Assembly (NCBI GenBank): GCA_027943335.1
Contig: BSBK01006741.1
Coordinates: 868,001-932,000, forward strand
Source of the DNA: Chamaecyparis obtusa
Lineage: Eukaryota > Streptophyta > Pinopsida > Cupressales > Cupressaceae
Direction: 5' to 3'
Length of the DNA: 64,000 bases
Shown here: piece by piece, positions 47,889 through 61,382 of the stretch
How the letters are laid out: each line of letters opens with the position of its first letter
Position numbering within the stretch: the stretch's first letter is position 1
Translations under genes and position numbers: made by a program
The notes under the pieces: model-generated
What the model was told of the DNA's origin: nothing
Databases searched by the model: none
Seen by the model: the letters and a program-made list of their open reading frames with translations, nothing else

Positions 47889-50800
47889 TCAAGGATAAAA
47901 CTTCTTGAGATGGATACTGTTAAGAGGCTCATCCAAGGGATCCCCTTCAGGTGTAGATAACTGATAAGCTCCAGAACCATAGACTGCTGTGATCACAAAA
48001 GGTCCTAACCAATTAGGTTCAAACTTACCCTTCTTTTCATAGTGTTGTTGATTCTTTAGATTTTCTCGAAGGACTAAGTCACCCAACTGAAAGTCTCTGA
48101 TCTTTACCTTGCTGTTGTACTAACAGAACAGACGCTGCTGATAAACTTTCAAATGAACATAGGTGCGCTGACGGCATTCATCGAGGAGTTCCAATTCAGT
48201 TAAGCATGCAACTCTATACTCTTCATCAAGAATTAAATCTTTAAGAGTAACATGAAGTGAAGACAACTCGACCTCGAGGGGCAGGACTGCTTCAGATCCA
48301 TAGACAAGGGAGTATGGAGTGGCTCCAATAGGAGTACGGATGGAGGTGCAGTAAGCCCATAAGGCAGGATTAAGTTGAAGATGCCAGTCATGGCCAGCGT
48401 CATTGACAGTCTTTTGTAGGATTTTAATAATTGTTTTGTTTGACGCCTCAGCTTGGCCGTTTCCTTGGGGATAGTAGATGGTGGAATAGTTGTGGGTGAT
48501 ATGGAATTTGGTGCATAGTTCATCCATGTCCTAATTTTGGAACTGTTTCCCATGATCAGTAATGAGATACATAGGTATACCATATCTGCAGATGATATAG
48601 TTTAAGATAAACATGGATATTTGTTTCCCTGTGGTGGTAATCAATGGAACGGCCTCAATCCATTTAGTGAATTATTCTATGCCAGTGAGGATCCATTTGT
48701 GACCATTGGAAGATGGAGGATTGATAGTGTCCATGAGGTCGAGTACCCACTGACTGAATGGAAAAGTAGTTGTAAAAGGATGTAACTCTTGTGCTGGAGC
48801 ATGGATAAGGTTTCCATGTATCTGACATTTCTTGCATGCCCTAGCAAAATGAAAGGAATCTGCTTCCATGGTAGGCCAATAATAACCCATACGCATGAGT
48901 TTCTTAGCCAAAGAGGGACCACTCAAATGTGTCCCACAAATACCTTCATGTACATCCCATAAGGAAAGTTGAGCTTCATCATGTTCAAGACATCACAGGA
49001 GAGTACTGTCAAAACCTCACTGATAAAGGGTGTCAGATATTAAAATATAGCGGGAGGTTTGGCAGAGAAAAGTTCATTTTTTATTACGGGATAGGTCGGG
49101 AGGTAAAGTGTTATCTTTGAGGTAAGAATAGATCTTTCCATAGGTTGGGGAGTCATGTCCAATTAGATGACATATAATACTCATATCAAGGTCATCATAT
49201 GCAGGACAAGTCAGGGATTCCACCAAGAACTCAAAATGGGCCTTGGTATCTTGTATATCAAATAAAGAAGCAATCATTGCCATGGCATCAGCAGCCTTGT
49301 TTTTATGCCGAGGAATCTGCTCAAAAGTGATGATAGAGAAATACTATTTAAAGTCATCAACCATACGTTTATATGGAAATAACTTATCATCTTTGGTCTG
49401 GTAATCATCATTAACCTGGTTAATAATCAGCTGAGAATCTTCATAGACATTTATTTCAGATACATTCCATTGTAAAGCCATTTTTAACCCAATCAGCAAA
49501 GCCTCATATTCTGCCACATTATTAGTGCAAGGAAATAACAACTTGAAAGATTTTGGAATAGTGTATCCTTGTGGCGTGATAAAAAGTATACCAACTCCTA
49601 AACCCTGTTGAGTGTATGAGCCATCAAAGTATAATTTCCATGTTTGTGTAGACAAAGCTAAGATATGAGCATCAGGAAACTCTATGTGTATAGGATGTTC
49701 ATCTGTTAATGGAGCATTAGCTAGTTGATCTACGATCACTTGACCTTTGATAGCCTTCCTATCTACATATTCAATATCAAACTCTCTAAGTAGCATGACC
49801 CACTTAGCCAACCTTCCTATCAATGCAGTCTTGCTTAACAAATACTTTAATGGATCAATCTTTGCAATAAGCTGAGTAGAATGTGACAACATGTAATGTC
49901 GCCACTTTTGTGAAGCAAAGACAACAGCTGGACATGCTCTTTCAATAGGGGAATAGTTTAACTCATATCCCACCAAAGTGTGACTGATGTAGTAGATGGC
50001 TTTTTCTTTTCCTTCATGATCTTTCTAAGTGAGAAGAGCACCTAGTGAGACTGTTGTGGCTAAAATGTAGAGCAAGAGTGGCTTGCCTGGAATTGGTGAC
50101 ATCAAAGTTGGAGGATTCACTAGATACTGCTTGATTTTGTTGAAAGCTTCCTCACACGTACCATCCCATTGGAATAAGATATTTTTATGCAACAAATGTT
50201 GAAAGGGATGACTGCGATCTACTAGTTGAGAAACAAATCTTTGGATGGATTGTAGATGCCCCTATAAAGATCTTAGCTGACTGATGTTAGTGGGGGAAGC
50301 CATCTCCAATATTTCTTTAACTTTTTCTAGATCTACTTTGATTCCTTTAGCTAAGACAATGTACCCTAACAATTTGCCAGATGTGACCCCGAATGCACAT
50401 TTCTTTGGATTGAGTCGAATCTGATATTTTTCCATCCGGTTGAATATTCTATCTAACACTCTCAAATGACCGGCTCTATCTTTGGATTTTGCTAAAATGT
50501 CATCAACATAATCTTCCATGATGGTATGCATCATATCATGGAAGATCGTGGTCATGGCTCTTTGGTAAGTTGCTCCAGCATTTTTGAGGCCAAAAGGCAT
50601 TACATTCCAGTAGTATGTACCCCACAGACAAGTAAAAGTAGTTTTTTCCTGATCTTTCAGTGCAATCTTGATTTGGTTATAGCCAGAAAATCCATCCATT
50701 AATGATAACATCTCATGCCCAGCTGTTAGGTCAACAATCATATCAATATTTGGCAAAGGGAAGTCATCTTTAGGACAAGCTTTATTTAGATCTCGAAAAT

Positions 50801-53800
50801 CAATACAAAACCTAATAGACTTGTCTGGTTTTGAAACCGAAACAATATTTGAAATCCACTCAGCATAATCAATAGCCTGAATGAATCCAACAACTAGGAG
50901 CTTCTTCAATTCTGCTTTCACCATTAGAGCAATGTGAGGATGCATTTTGCGGAGCTTCTGCTTAACTAGTTTTACACCTGGTTTGATAGATAGATGATGC
51001 ATAATGAGATTGGGGTCCAAACCAGGCATATCAGCATAAGACCAAGAAAATTTGATTTGTTTTATTCTGAAGAATTTTTCAAAAGCTTCTTTCTCTGATT
51101 CTGTAAAGGATGCTGCTACTTTGAGGTTGCGGGGAGACTCCTCTGTTCCAATGTTAAGTGGTACTGTTGGTTCTATAAGAATGGCAGATTGCTCTCGATC
51201 AAGATAGTTGGGAAGAGTGTCAATCCTTCCATTGTCAGGCACCTCAGAGAGGTTTTCACCATCAGATGTGTCTTTTCTTTTTACTATTTTTGGATCTAAT
51301 ACTGCCACTGAGTGGTTTTCACCATTAGATCTGCTAATTATTTTTGTATTTTTATGACTGAAAGGATTGGCACTCTCTCCAAAATAGGCCATGTCATTGA
51401 ATTCTATTGGAAATCCTGACTTGTGATTCCCTGGTGGTAAATGATCCCTGATACCAAGATAGTCAATGATCACATCATCATTATGGAAGACATCAAGTTC
51501 TGGGTGATCGAGAGAATCCCAATCAATAAGGTCAGGATGGACAAGGGGCATTGGATCATTTGGGTTGGTTTCAAAAGTAGAGATGGTATTGATGGAAAAG
51601 TTGTCAAGGTTTATGATAGTATCAGTGAGGTCTATTTCCATACTCTCATCTGAATTATCTGTCACAAGATAATGCTCACTTCACTCACAATCAACACGAG
51701 TAGTATTACGTGGGACCAATCCTAGTGAGTCACTCATTAAACTCTCACCCTCATGGTAATCGTTACTATATTTATGGACAACATCAACTCCTATTTCTTT
51801 AGTACCATCAGATAAGGAATCCCATTCATAATCATTAGAATCAGAATCATCATTATCTTCAAGTCTATCAATGATTCTTTGAGCTATCCTTTCTTTCTCT
51901 GGATCTACATACATACCATGCTTTCTGAATTGTAAGGAAGGAGCTTTAGATGTCTCATGAAAAGGTGGCATTTTTGCTTTTCCTTTTGTTTCTTGTGATC
52001 CTTCTCCTTTATATCCTAATCCTGTAGTGTCTCTTTGATAATTAGGATTTTGCAAAATTGGTTTTATAACACCTTCTCTTTGTAACCCTAGAGGTCTAGC
52101 ACCTTGATATCCCATCTTTTGTAGCAAAGTATACCCTTTTCCATAGATATCAAGTGATATATAATCATGTTTAATATCATCTTCAATCTTCTGTGTCTTA
52201 AGCCAATAATTTGCATTACACTCAACTACCTCTTTGGATATTGTGCCCCCAATTATAAATGTGTTATAAACAAGTGTGGAAGAGGGGTCTGATTGTTGTT
52301 TAGTGATCAAAGACCTACCATATGATTTCAGAGATAAAGGTAACTCAGTGATACAAAGGGCTTGACCTAAAGTATATTCTCCCATACTTCTTTCTTTGAT
52401 ATCTATCTTGATCCCATCTAATTTAGAAGTTGATGCTATATTACTAGGGTCACCAGGTGTAATTGCAGAAGATCCAGTGCGATTATAGGGAGCCAAAGAA
52501 TCATAAATCTTCACATTGGTACAATATTGAAAAGTATTAGAATCTCCTTTGATAGTGATCTCCTGACCATTATGAGGGAATTTTATACATTGGTGATAAG
52601 TTGATGGCACAGCATGCATGGAATAAATCCATGGTCTTCCCAAAAGAATATTATAAGCAAGATCCATGTCCAGGACTTGACAAGATACATCTTTGACAAT
52701 AGGACCAATTCTAATTGGAAGAACAACGGACCCCTTGGATGATCTCTCTTCCTCATCATAGGCTTTTATTGTGATTTTCTTCTTTGGATCAATGGCATTC
52801 TCAGAAAATCCCAATGCAAGGACCAACTTTAACGTGCAAATATTCAAGCCATCTCCCCCATCTATTAATACTCTTTTAATATTGTGATTCTGGACAAGGA
52901 CTTCGATATGTAAAGGAGCATTATGAGGTTGGGTAATGGCTAAATCATCATTTTTAGTAAAGGACAAATAGTGTGGGGTCATTAAATGGCCTACCATAGC
53001 TTGAAATTGATCAGGATCTAGAGTTGTTGGAACCTGGGTCTCTAAAAGAGCTTTTTCAAGGATATCTTTGTGAGATGGAGAAAGATGCAAAAGCTCTAAG
53101 ATGGATATCTAGGCCGGTGTCTTTTTGAGTTGTTCCAAAAGATTATACTAGTTGGAAGTATTGGGTATGGACTTTGGGACATAAACGGATTTGTTTTGAG
53201 TAGTGCTTGGTTTAGACTGGACTCCTTGGAGAGTAACCTTGGCTTGAGCACGAGTAGTAGCATGGATTGGTTGACTCTCTGATTTTCCCTTTATGGTAAT
53301 AACATTGGCATAATATGCAGAAGGATGATAGTCAGAAATGTTACCAACATATCTATAGGGTGTGTTATTATAATTGGCTTGGTTGTCACCCTTATTGTTG
53401 GAAGAACCTCCTTTTTCATGCTCAGGAAGTGGATCTTTGAAGGTCGTATGTGATTCATTCGAGACATGTCTGTCAACACTACTTTCACCGCTTTCGATTA
53501 AGTCTTGGATCACATTTTTAAGCCGTTGGCATTCATTGGTTATATGTGCTCTTCCTCTGTGGAATTCACAATAATCATTTCCATTCCACCAAGAAGGCTT
53601 CACTCTAGGTTCATAGTCTTTCAGTTCAGGAAGCATGATGAGTTTCTTGGTGATTAACTTCCTTAATGCTGATTCGAGAGATTCCCCTAAAGGATTAAAG
53701 TTTCTTCGAGGTGAGATAAAAGGAAATCTTGGTTTCGATGAATCCTTATTGGTATTTTGATTTGCTGACTGATTGTTGTATGTAGCTTGAGTAGCGTTGG

Positions 53801-55112
53801 TCGTACTTGTGAGATTTAGGAGAGGTTTTGTCAGTTGGACATTACAATTATCAACAATTCCGTCATTGACAATGTTTTTGTTTTTATTCCAATATTTTGA
53901 TTTGTCATTGTTGGAATTGGAATTATAAGTGTTGGAATTTGAATTTGAGGATCCAGCATTGTCTTTGGAATAAAGTTTTATCTCACCTTTTTGGACCATG
54001 GCTTCCTCAATCTTGATACCATTTTCTATGAGCTTATTGAAGTTTGGTGGACATTGCAATTGTAACCTATAACTCATTTCTGGTGTAAGGTTATGCACAA
54101 AAATATCCATTTTTTCTTATTCGGGAATCGTTCATGGATATTTGGAAAACAATTGATGCCATCTTTGCAAAAAAGTAAGGAAGGGTTCTCCATTCTTTTG
54201 ATGTGTATTGCAAAGATCAAGCATAGTGACTTCATGTTTGATGTTATATGAATAATGAGTCATGAATTTGTCCAAAAGCTCATTGAAAGATTTAATGCCG
54301 GGGGGAAGTTTGGAGAACCATTCCATGGCTTGTCCTCCTAAACTTTGCAGAAATAGTCGCATAAGATAAGTGTCATTGTGAGCGACTTCAATACAAGTAG
54401 CACAAAACTCACGAATATGGTCTTGTGGATCTGAATTCCCTTTGTATTTGTCAAATTTTGGTACCTCAAAATGAGGAGGGAATGGAATCATTGCTAAATT
54501 TTTATCAAAAGGATAAGGACATATATCATCCAAAGAATACTTCTTAGTTGATGATCTAGTTTGGATATCACAAATTTGTTGTTGAAGCATCTGGATTTGT
54601 TGTAGGATGAGATCCAAAGATAATGTGTTTCCTTGCGGGTTTTGGGAAACATTATACTATTGAGTATGTTGAGGATCATTGGATTGCTGATTATTTTGAA
54701 AAACATTTTGTTGTTGATCACTATGGGACGCATTGGATTGTTGATTGATTTCTTTTGCTCCATGAGGATCTTGAGAACCTTTAAGGATATCTTGATTTTT
54801 CGTATGAGCTGGTTCTCTAAGATAGGTAACATCAAAATCACTTGGTAACTTAGCTCCTTGTTGAGCAAGCATGAGGAAATACATATCTTTATCCAAGCCT
54901 AAAAGTCATTCCATGACTTGTAAAAATTTAGGATCTTGTGCAGCATCCCTAAGTTCCTCATCAGTAGGTTCATCATCAAATGTGAGAGGATTAGTTTTCT
55001 TAGGAGGCTGTTTGGGCCAAGGATTCTCATCATTGCTGTAATTGCCTTCCATTTTGTCTAGGGATTCTAGATTAATAGGTTGTTTGAGTTTCTGAGATTG
55101 AGTTTGAACCAT
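47889..55112 (-). pseudogene. gag-pol: Gag-Pol polyprotein of Gypsy-2, single frame with premature stops
   Basis: From the ATG at 55112 (MVQTQSQKLKQPINLESL) to the stop at 47889 one frame of 2,408 codons holds every domain, with no frameshift. Approximate residues: Gag 195-330 (PFDKNLAMIPFPPHFEVPKF, GGQAMEWFSKLPPG); Cys/His motif CEFHRGRAHITNEC near 511; protease with VLIDGGDGLNI near 751; a G-patch-like segment (MGYQGARPLGLQ and DTTGLGYKGEG) near 1000-1045; RT 1380-1560 with MEDYVDDILAKS at 1535; RNase H 1615-1750; a second RNase H-like segment (LYFDGSYTQQGLGVGI, NNVAEYEALLIGLKMAL) near 1825-1960; integrase zinc region with CKKCQIHG near 2095; core; and C-terminal GPFVITAVYGSGAY to HLKKFYP. 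About fourteen in-frame stops were seen. Roughly seven fit CAG to TAG and three CGA to TGA. The second RNase H and Gag type indicate the Tat lineage. Confidence 0.95.
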
Positions 55113-55504
55113 AAAATGGATGAAATTGATTGTGAAAAAGATAGATTCTTGATAAAAAGATATGGAGAATGATTGGTAGAAAAGATATGATAAGTATTGA
55201 AAATTGGGGTCAAGAAATAATAATCTAAGTAAGCTTGATGGTTAAGGATGATATATCCTGATATGATAAGCTCACCAAGATCAAAGTTTGATAGATAAGG
55301 TAAATCTTCAACACCACACTGAAAATCTTAAGATTGGAAGAAAGTGACTTGTTGATTCTTGAGAAGAGAATGATGATGGAAAATGATGAAAGTGGTCAAA
55401 TTAGAAATCAGAGGTCTATGTAACTCAACTATTTTTTTCAGAATCTTACTAAGGATGAAAATGGGTATCTGAAAAAGTGATTTTGAAATTCCAAAAGCCT
55501 GTGG

Positions 55505-55675
55505 GAAAGCTCTCTGTTGTAAATGCGCAGCAACAAATGCGCAGGACAGTGTGATATATGCGCAGTAAAATGAAACAAATGCATAGAAAATTTTGAAAGA
55601 TGCACACTAATAAATGTAAATGCGCAGTAACCTGAATCGTATACGCAACAATTTTGGATGTATGCGCAAGTTGTC
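55505..55675 (-). repeat. Degenerate ~20-bp TGCGCA repeats before gag
   Basis: On the plus strand: AAATGCGCAGCAAC, AAATGCGCAGGACAG, ATATGCGCAGTAAAA, AAATGCATAGAAA, AGATGCACACTAA, AAATGCGCAGTAACC, ATACGCAACA and GTATGCGCAAG. Confidence 0.65.
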
Positions 55676-56779
55676 AAATTTTGGTGATTTTGCTATTTTG
55701 ATGATGGGGAATTTTTTTTGTTTTTGTTTTTCTGATGTTTTCTAGTTTTTGGCAAAGTAAAAATGCATAAACACACACACACAAGACAAAGATGATTTTA
55801 ATCTAATTTAATCTAGTATGAATGCACAAACATGCTACAATCCTAAGGTTGGCAAGGATGATATCTACTAAATCCCCACTAGGATAATAAAATCCAGCCA
55901 TGCAAATCCATAGCAGACAGCCTAGGAACTTGGAGGCACGGGCTCCTCCTTACAGTGCACTCACTTCTCAGGCACACCAAGATCTGACTTCAATGGGTCA
56001 TTACTTCCCAAAGAACTGTTATCTCTACTATGAACCATGAGTAATGTGGGGTGTCTTCATGAGCTTGGGTGACTCCTTGAGCTAGCAGATAGAAGGTTTT
56101 TGGCCACTATACAAAAGTTGTTAATAAGGACATCTGTTTAGGTGGTTGTGATCAAGTCATTTTCCCATTTAAGGGGGCTCTCCCAATCCTTTCAAAGCAA
56201 GGCTTTCACCTCTACTAAGTAGGACTTTAATGCACCACTGGGGTACTAGAGGAGATTTTGGTTGCCACAACGAATTCACACCTGTCTAATGTGAGACTAA
56301 TCACACTAGCATTTTTTATAGACCGGTTTGGAAGGGCTTGGCTTTAGCCTGTTACCGGTTGGGTCGTTCCTTGGGGTGAGTACCTCTTTTCCCACCAAAG
56401 ACCACCCTCTAAAAATTATAACAATTTCTCTTACACCCAAGGTCCATGAATGGTGAGGGGAGAGGATACGTTGTTATAATTTTGGGATTACAAATATGCT
56501 ATTAAGCAAAACACAACAGACACGTGAATCTATGCTAAGGAAAACACACAAAGCAAAAACATGTCGTATTTTAAGCCCAAATGAGATTTTAGTTTATTTT
56601 GCAAACCCCTTGGCAATCTGCAAATAAAAGTGTTAGAAAAATGTTTTTAGCAATGGGGTCTTCAAAAATTTACGTCCTGCAAAACAGCCTAAAAAATACT
56701 ACCAGAACGAACAGACACTTGTCAAAATGTTAGTTAAAAACAAATTTAACAGAAAATTGAATTTTTCTATAGAAACTGA

Positions 56780-57050
56780 TAAATGTGCAGAACAGTGATA
56801 TAAATGTGCAGTAAGTATGGATGTATGTGCAGGAATGATGTATGCGTGAAACAGTTTAATGAATGCACAGCTTGGTGGAATGTATGCGCAGTTACTATGG
56901 ATGCACAGCAAAAATGGATAAATGTGCAGGAACAGTGGACAAATGCGCAGCAATTATAACAAAGAGGAAAACAGATGAAAATTTTATGCTAGAGAATGGA
57001 TGCACAGCTGAAATGAACAGATGCGCAGGAATCGTGGACGAATGCACAAA
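56780..57050 (-). repeat. Degenerate ~20-bp TGCGCA repeats after the primer site
   Basis: At least ten units of the form AATGCGCAGNANNANTGGAT with about 20-bp spacing (for example AAATGTGCAGAACAGTGATA, TATGTGCAGGAATGATGT, AAATGTGCAGGAACAGTGGA, AGATGCGCAGGAATCGTGGA). The cluster ends about 75 bp from the primer site. Confidence 0.7.
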
Positions 57051-57115
57051 AATAACCTATAGAAAAACCTGCACACGGAAAACTAAAAACTGAAAGTGAA
57101 AAGTCCAGTTCAGGC

Positions 57116-57135
57116 CCTCCTTCTAGCACCAAAAA
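57116..57135 (-). other. Primer-binding-site region of Gypsy-2
   Basis: Minus strand TTTTTGGTGCTAGAAGGAGG follows the LTR end TGCATACA. The tRNA was not assigned. Confidence 0.6.
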
Positions 57136-58293
57136 TGTATGCAAATTAGTTGGATACTATTCTAAATGATGAATTAACTAATAAAAGGTTAATAAATCTA
57201 TCTAATAAGCAAACTACAATGAAGAATGCAATAACAAATGAAACCAAATTAACAATTTACCTTCACCTACAAATGCAGCTTGTCTCCATTGTCCTCCTAG
57301 CCTTGATTTCTTGAAGATGTTGAGCTCTCAGATTTCCAAATGAAGCTCTTTCCCAAGATGATTCCAAAGTGTGGAGATTGAATGAAATGAGTGCACAACT
57401 AAAACTTGATTATGCAAATATGGTGGATGAAATGCAAATGATGGGATGATAATATGGATGCTTGGTTGCTTGATTGCTTGAATGCTTGGATGCTTGAATG
57501 CTTATTCTAAAAATTACCTATTAGCTTTCAAATGGAAAATGAGGCTCCTTTTATAGAGTTTTGGAGGATCTAGGCCTAGGTGGTAGAATCCTACAGTTGA
57601 GAATGAAAGGTGGAAGATCCTAGGGCTAGAATTAACTTGGTTGAAGGAGTTGAGAGAAAGGGGGATGTAGTTGGAATGTGAGAGAAAGAATAGGGATGAT
57701 GTTCCTCTCACATTGACATAGAGGAGAAGAAGGTGGAAGGGAAAGACACATGTCAAGTGTCTCACAAAGACCAAAGAGAGAAAGAGGGAGAGACCTTTTC
57801 CTCATGAGGACTCTTTGCACAAGTGTCCTATGAGTCACCCTTGACCCTTAGAGGTGGCTTGAGAAGCCCCTTAGGAATAGGGAATGTCTCTTGACTTGGT
57901 TGTTGAGAGGACAAGTGGTCATGAGACCAAGTCCTATGAGGCCACATAGCCCTTAAGAATAGGACATGTGTGGGTGAGGATAAATATGAATAAATAATTA
58001 ATAATAATTATTTATCTTAGCCAAGGTGATGTGTTAGGTCACTAGGTGGATGAAGTGGACTAAGGGAATTAGTCATATTTAGGTGATTGTGTATTTAATT
58101 AAATCACTTTAATAGACTATTTAGAAGACTTAGGATATAGAATTAGACTATAGTGAATTTATTAAATAAATTGAATAATTTACTTAATAAATAGAAGAAA
58201 TAATTATTAATTAAATAATAAAATATTTAATTAATTTGTCAAGTCAATAGTAATTAAATAATAAATATTTAAAGCCATTTTTAGGTGTATACA
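57136..58293 (-). repeat. 5' LTR of Gypsy-2
   Basis: About 1158 bp. TATA box CTATAAAAGG on the minus strand at 57547-57556. It lacks the ~11-bp TTAATTAATG-like segment present before GAAGCC in the other LTR. Confidence 0.97.
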
Positions 58294-58298
58294 TGTGT
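58294..58298. other. Target-site duplication TGTGT (right)
   Basis: Identical to 41475-41479. Confidence 0.93.
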
Positions 58299-58979
58299 AA
58301 ACCTAACAATAATGAAGTTGAGATGCCAAATTAGAAAGAAAAAACATGCCAAAAGGAGGGAAATGAATTTCCGCAGCCAAAGGCTTTTCATCCAAGCCTA
58401 ATTACAAGCTTAAACACATACATGTTATTTGAATTCAAAATACACATATTCTTTGAACTAAAAAAATGTATGTTCTTTTATGATAACAAAATATGTATAT
58501 GTTTCTCTAAATAAGCATAACATGTATGTATTATGTTAAACAAGAAAATTGTACGTGTATTATATGAATTAAACCTAAATGAAATGCATAGTTTTTTTTA
58601 TTAGGTTATATACATAATATAAAATATTTAAGTATTAGTTCATTTTCTCTTTGTTTTTTTCCTTTCTTATCTCTAATATATTTTGAGAGTTCTTTAAGAT
58701 CTCTAAGAGTTATAATGTAGATTCTATATTTTAGGAGATCATATAATTTTTAGACTAAGTTAAATTTTAGTAATCCACGGGATCTTGTCACCATTCTCTT
58801 TCTATCTCTCTATCTTATTCTTTATGTCTCCACCAATATCTAGATCTGTTTATTTCCCTAATAATTTCCTTCTCCTCCCTCTCTACCTATATTTGCCTCA
58901 CTCTCTTCTCTCTCCCCAAGGTCTAGATCTAATTATTTCTTAGACTTAAATTCAAATTTCAACAATCATTAATCTCCTA

Positions 58980-58983
<4 letters not shown>

Positions 58984-59069
<86 letters not shown>
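58984..59069 (+). repeat. (CT)n microsatellite
   Basis: About 43 uninterrupted CT units. Confidence 0.95.
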
Positions 59070-59070
<1 letters not shown>

Positions 59071-59140
59071 AATATATATTCCCATGTTTCTACCTAACTC
59101 TCCCACCCTTCACTTTCTTTGATCTCTCCCTCTCCCTCTC

Positions 59141-59257
<117 letters not shown>

Positions 59258-59790
59258 TTCCCTCTCTACCATTATCTATCTATCTATCTCCCTCCTCTCA
59301 ACTTATCTTTGTCTCCCCTCTGCCTCTCTATTGTTTTACATATATATCCCTACTTTTGAGACCTATATTCCACTCCCTCCTATCTCTCAAGCCTTCCTTT
59401 TCTACTTATATCAATATAACCTATCTCTACACTCTTCTTCTCTACATCTCTCTCCATCCTTACCTTTTTCTCTACCCCTCTCTCTATTTCCTTTTCTCTC
59501 TACTTATCTCTATCTAGCTACCTTTCTCTCACTCCCCTTAGACTTAAATTATCTACATCTACCTCTCCCTCCCTCCTATATTTATTTGTCTCTAACTCTC
59601 TCTCTCTCTCTTTGTCTATCTCACCTCTCTCTGTGTGTTTCTCTCTATTTATTGATACATAGGTGAGATACCTAGTGTGGGAGGAGGAAAAAGAGAGAGG
59701 TGAGAGATATATAAGGGGGTGAGAAATGTTTTTAATATGATAGGAATAAATAATTATAGAGGTAAATAGGGAGGGATAGAGAGACTTGGA

Positions 59791-59795
59791 GGTGT

Positions 59796-59847
<52 letters not shown>
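59791..59847 (+). repeat. (TG)n followed by (AG)n microsatellite
   Basis: One interruption (GTGTC) near 59799. The array is partly the inverse of the CT and AC arrays on the left. Confidence 0.95.
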
Positions 59848-60520
59848 TGATATGAGCTTAAAAATTATTAAAATACTATTGAGTCTAAGAAATTATAAGA
59901 TCTAGGTCTTGGGGAGAGAGGAGAGAGTGAGATAAAGAGAGGTGGGGAGGGAGAAGGAGAGTGATGGAAATAGATAGGTCTGTAGTTTGGTGGAGACACA
60001 AAGCATGAGATAGAGAGATAGAAAGCAAATGGTGATAGGATCCCTTGATTACTAAAATTTGACTAAGTCTAAAAAATTATAAGATCTCATGTAGAATATA
60101 GAATCTACACTATGACTCCTAGAGATCTGAAACCACTCTCAAACATCCTAACAATATATACATAAAATATAACTTAAAGTAAAAGATAAAATGTAGCTTA
60201 TACTGAATGTTAAATTTTATATATATAGCTCGATGAAAAAAAAATATGGGGAGAAAAATATAATTAGAATTCAAAATACAAATGTGTTTGTGAGAACTAA
60301 AAACCCAATCTACAACACATATTTAATTTATCTTTTTATTTCGAAATACATATGCATTTTTCTTGTTTAATATTCACCAAATTCGTACACATTTTCCTTA
60401 TTTAACATAACATGTATTTTCTTATATTATGAGTTACACATACATGTTTTAATTATAATAACACATACACATCTTGGCATGGGTTTTTGAGGGGTAACAT
60501 GTATGTGTTTTTTCTATTGT

Positions 60521-61342
60521 TGAAAAAAACATATACACATTTTGCTCAGTTTTTGTTTTTTCTTGGTGAGTGATCACTTTTTCATTAACCATCTTGGGCA
60601 ACATACCCATATTACACTTGCATATTTTGATGTGATGGTGTATTAAAAAAGTAGTAAATTTATTAATAGGAGACTATAAGCACAAATTGAGAATGGTAAG
60701 ATAGAAGACATTGGGAGTATCCAAAAATATTCATTGTTTCTCATTTTTGTGTGATTTTTTAATTTCAAGTCTTATGGAATGTTACAATTCACAAATTATG
60801 TTATTTTTTTGTTTGATAGGCCCAAAAAAATTGGCCATAAGTTACAACTTTCACTTGCATTCAAATGGATCCAGAGATTTGATTGCAACCATGCCATAGT
60901 AGATGTATGTTCATGTAAATTTATCCTTTTTAATTTACTTTTTAGTATTGATAAGCATAATAATAATATGTTTATTTGATTTAATAAGAGCTATTGATGA
61001 AAACAAACATATATAGGACATCTAGGTCATTAATCCAGATGGAAGTCACCACTTCAGGATGATTAGTAGGTATTACTAGAGTCCCTAGGCCTTAGGGACA
61101 TTGAAAATATTCCAACATTTAATTTTTATAAATGGATGTTAACCAAGCTAATTGATAGGTTGGACTTATATATTTCTTGTTATTGATTAATAGTGAGATG
61201 AAAATCACCATACAAGAGACAATGAGGATATTTCATCTCACAACTCTTGGTAAATGAGTGGAGGTCCCTAGGACCGCACAGTATGAGAAATATAATTATA
61301 TTAATGGTGTACAAATAAGGATATGGTTTTGTAATCTTTACC

Positions 61343-61382
<40 letters not shown>

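Larger units (their letters stand above)
55113..57135 (-). other. Untranslated leader of Gypsy-2, about 2 kb
   Basis: Lies between the primer site and gag. It has no ORF of substance. It holds two CGCA-repeat clusters and a middle section (55800-56480) of unrecognised sequence. Layout matches the Gypsy-1 leader. Confidence 0.55.
41480..58293 (-). mobile_element. Gypsy-2, ~16.8-kb Tat-like Ty3/Gypsy retrotransposon with antisense PMD gene
   Basis: LTRs at 41480-42648 and 57136-58293 are nearly identical: I counted about eight substitutions and one ~11-bp indel near the outer end. A perfect 5-bp duplication TGTGT flanks the element (41475-41479 and 58294-58298). gag-pol lies on the minus strand (55112-47889), with integrase after RNase H as in Gypsy elements, and a second, archaeal-type-like RNase H segment as in the Tat lineage. 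Between pol and the 3' LTR a plant mobile domain gene runs on the plus strand. The copy is recent by LTR comparison but its genes carry many stops. It is inserted 32 bp from the end of the 33033-41447 element. Confidence 0.95.

Noticed and set aside
55505..57050. CRISPR-like array
   Set aside because: Units are ~20 bp, degenerate and without unique spacers, inside a retrotransposon leader.
60711..60979. Two overlapping short ORFs
   Set aside because: No domain, AT-rich, low-complexity content.
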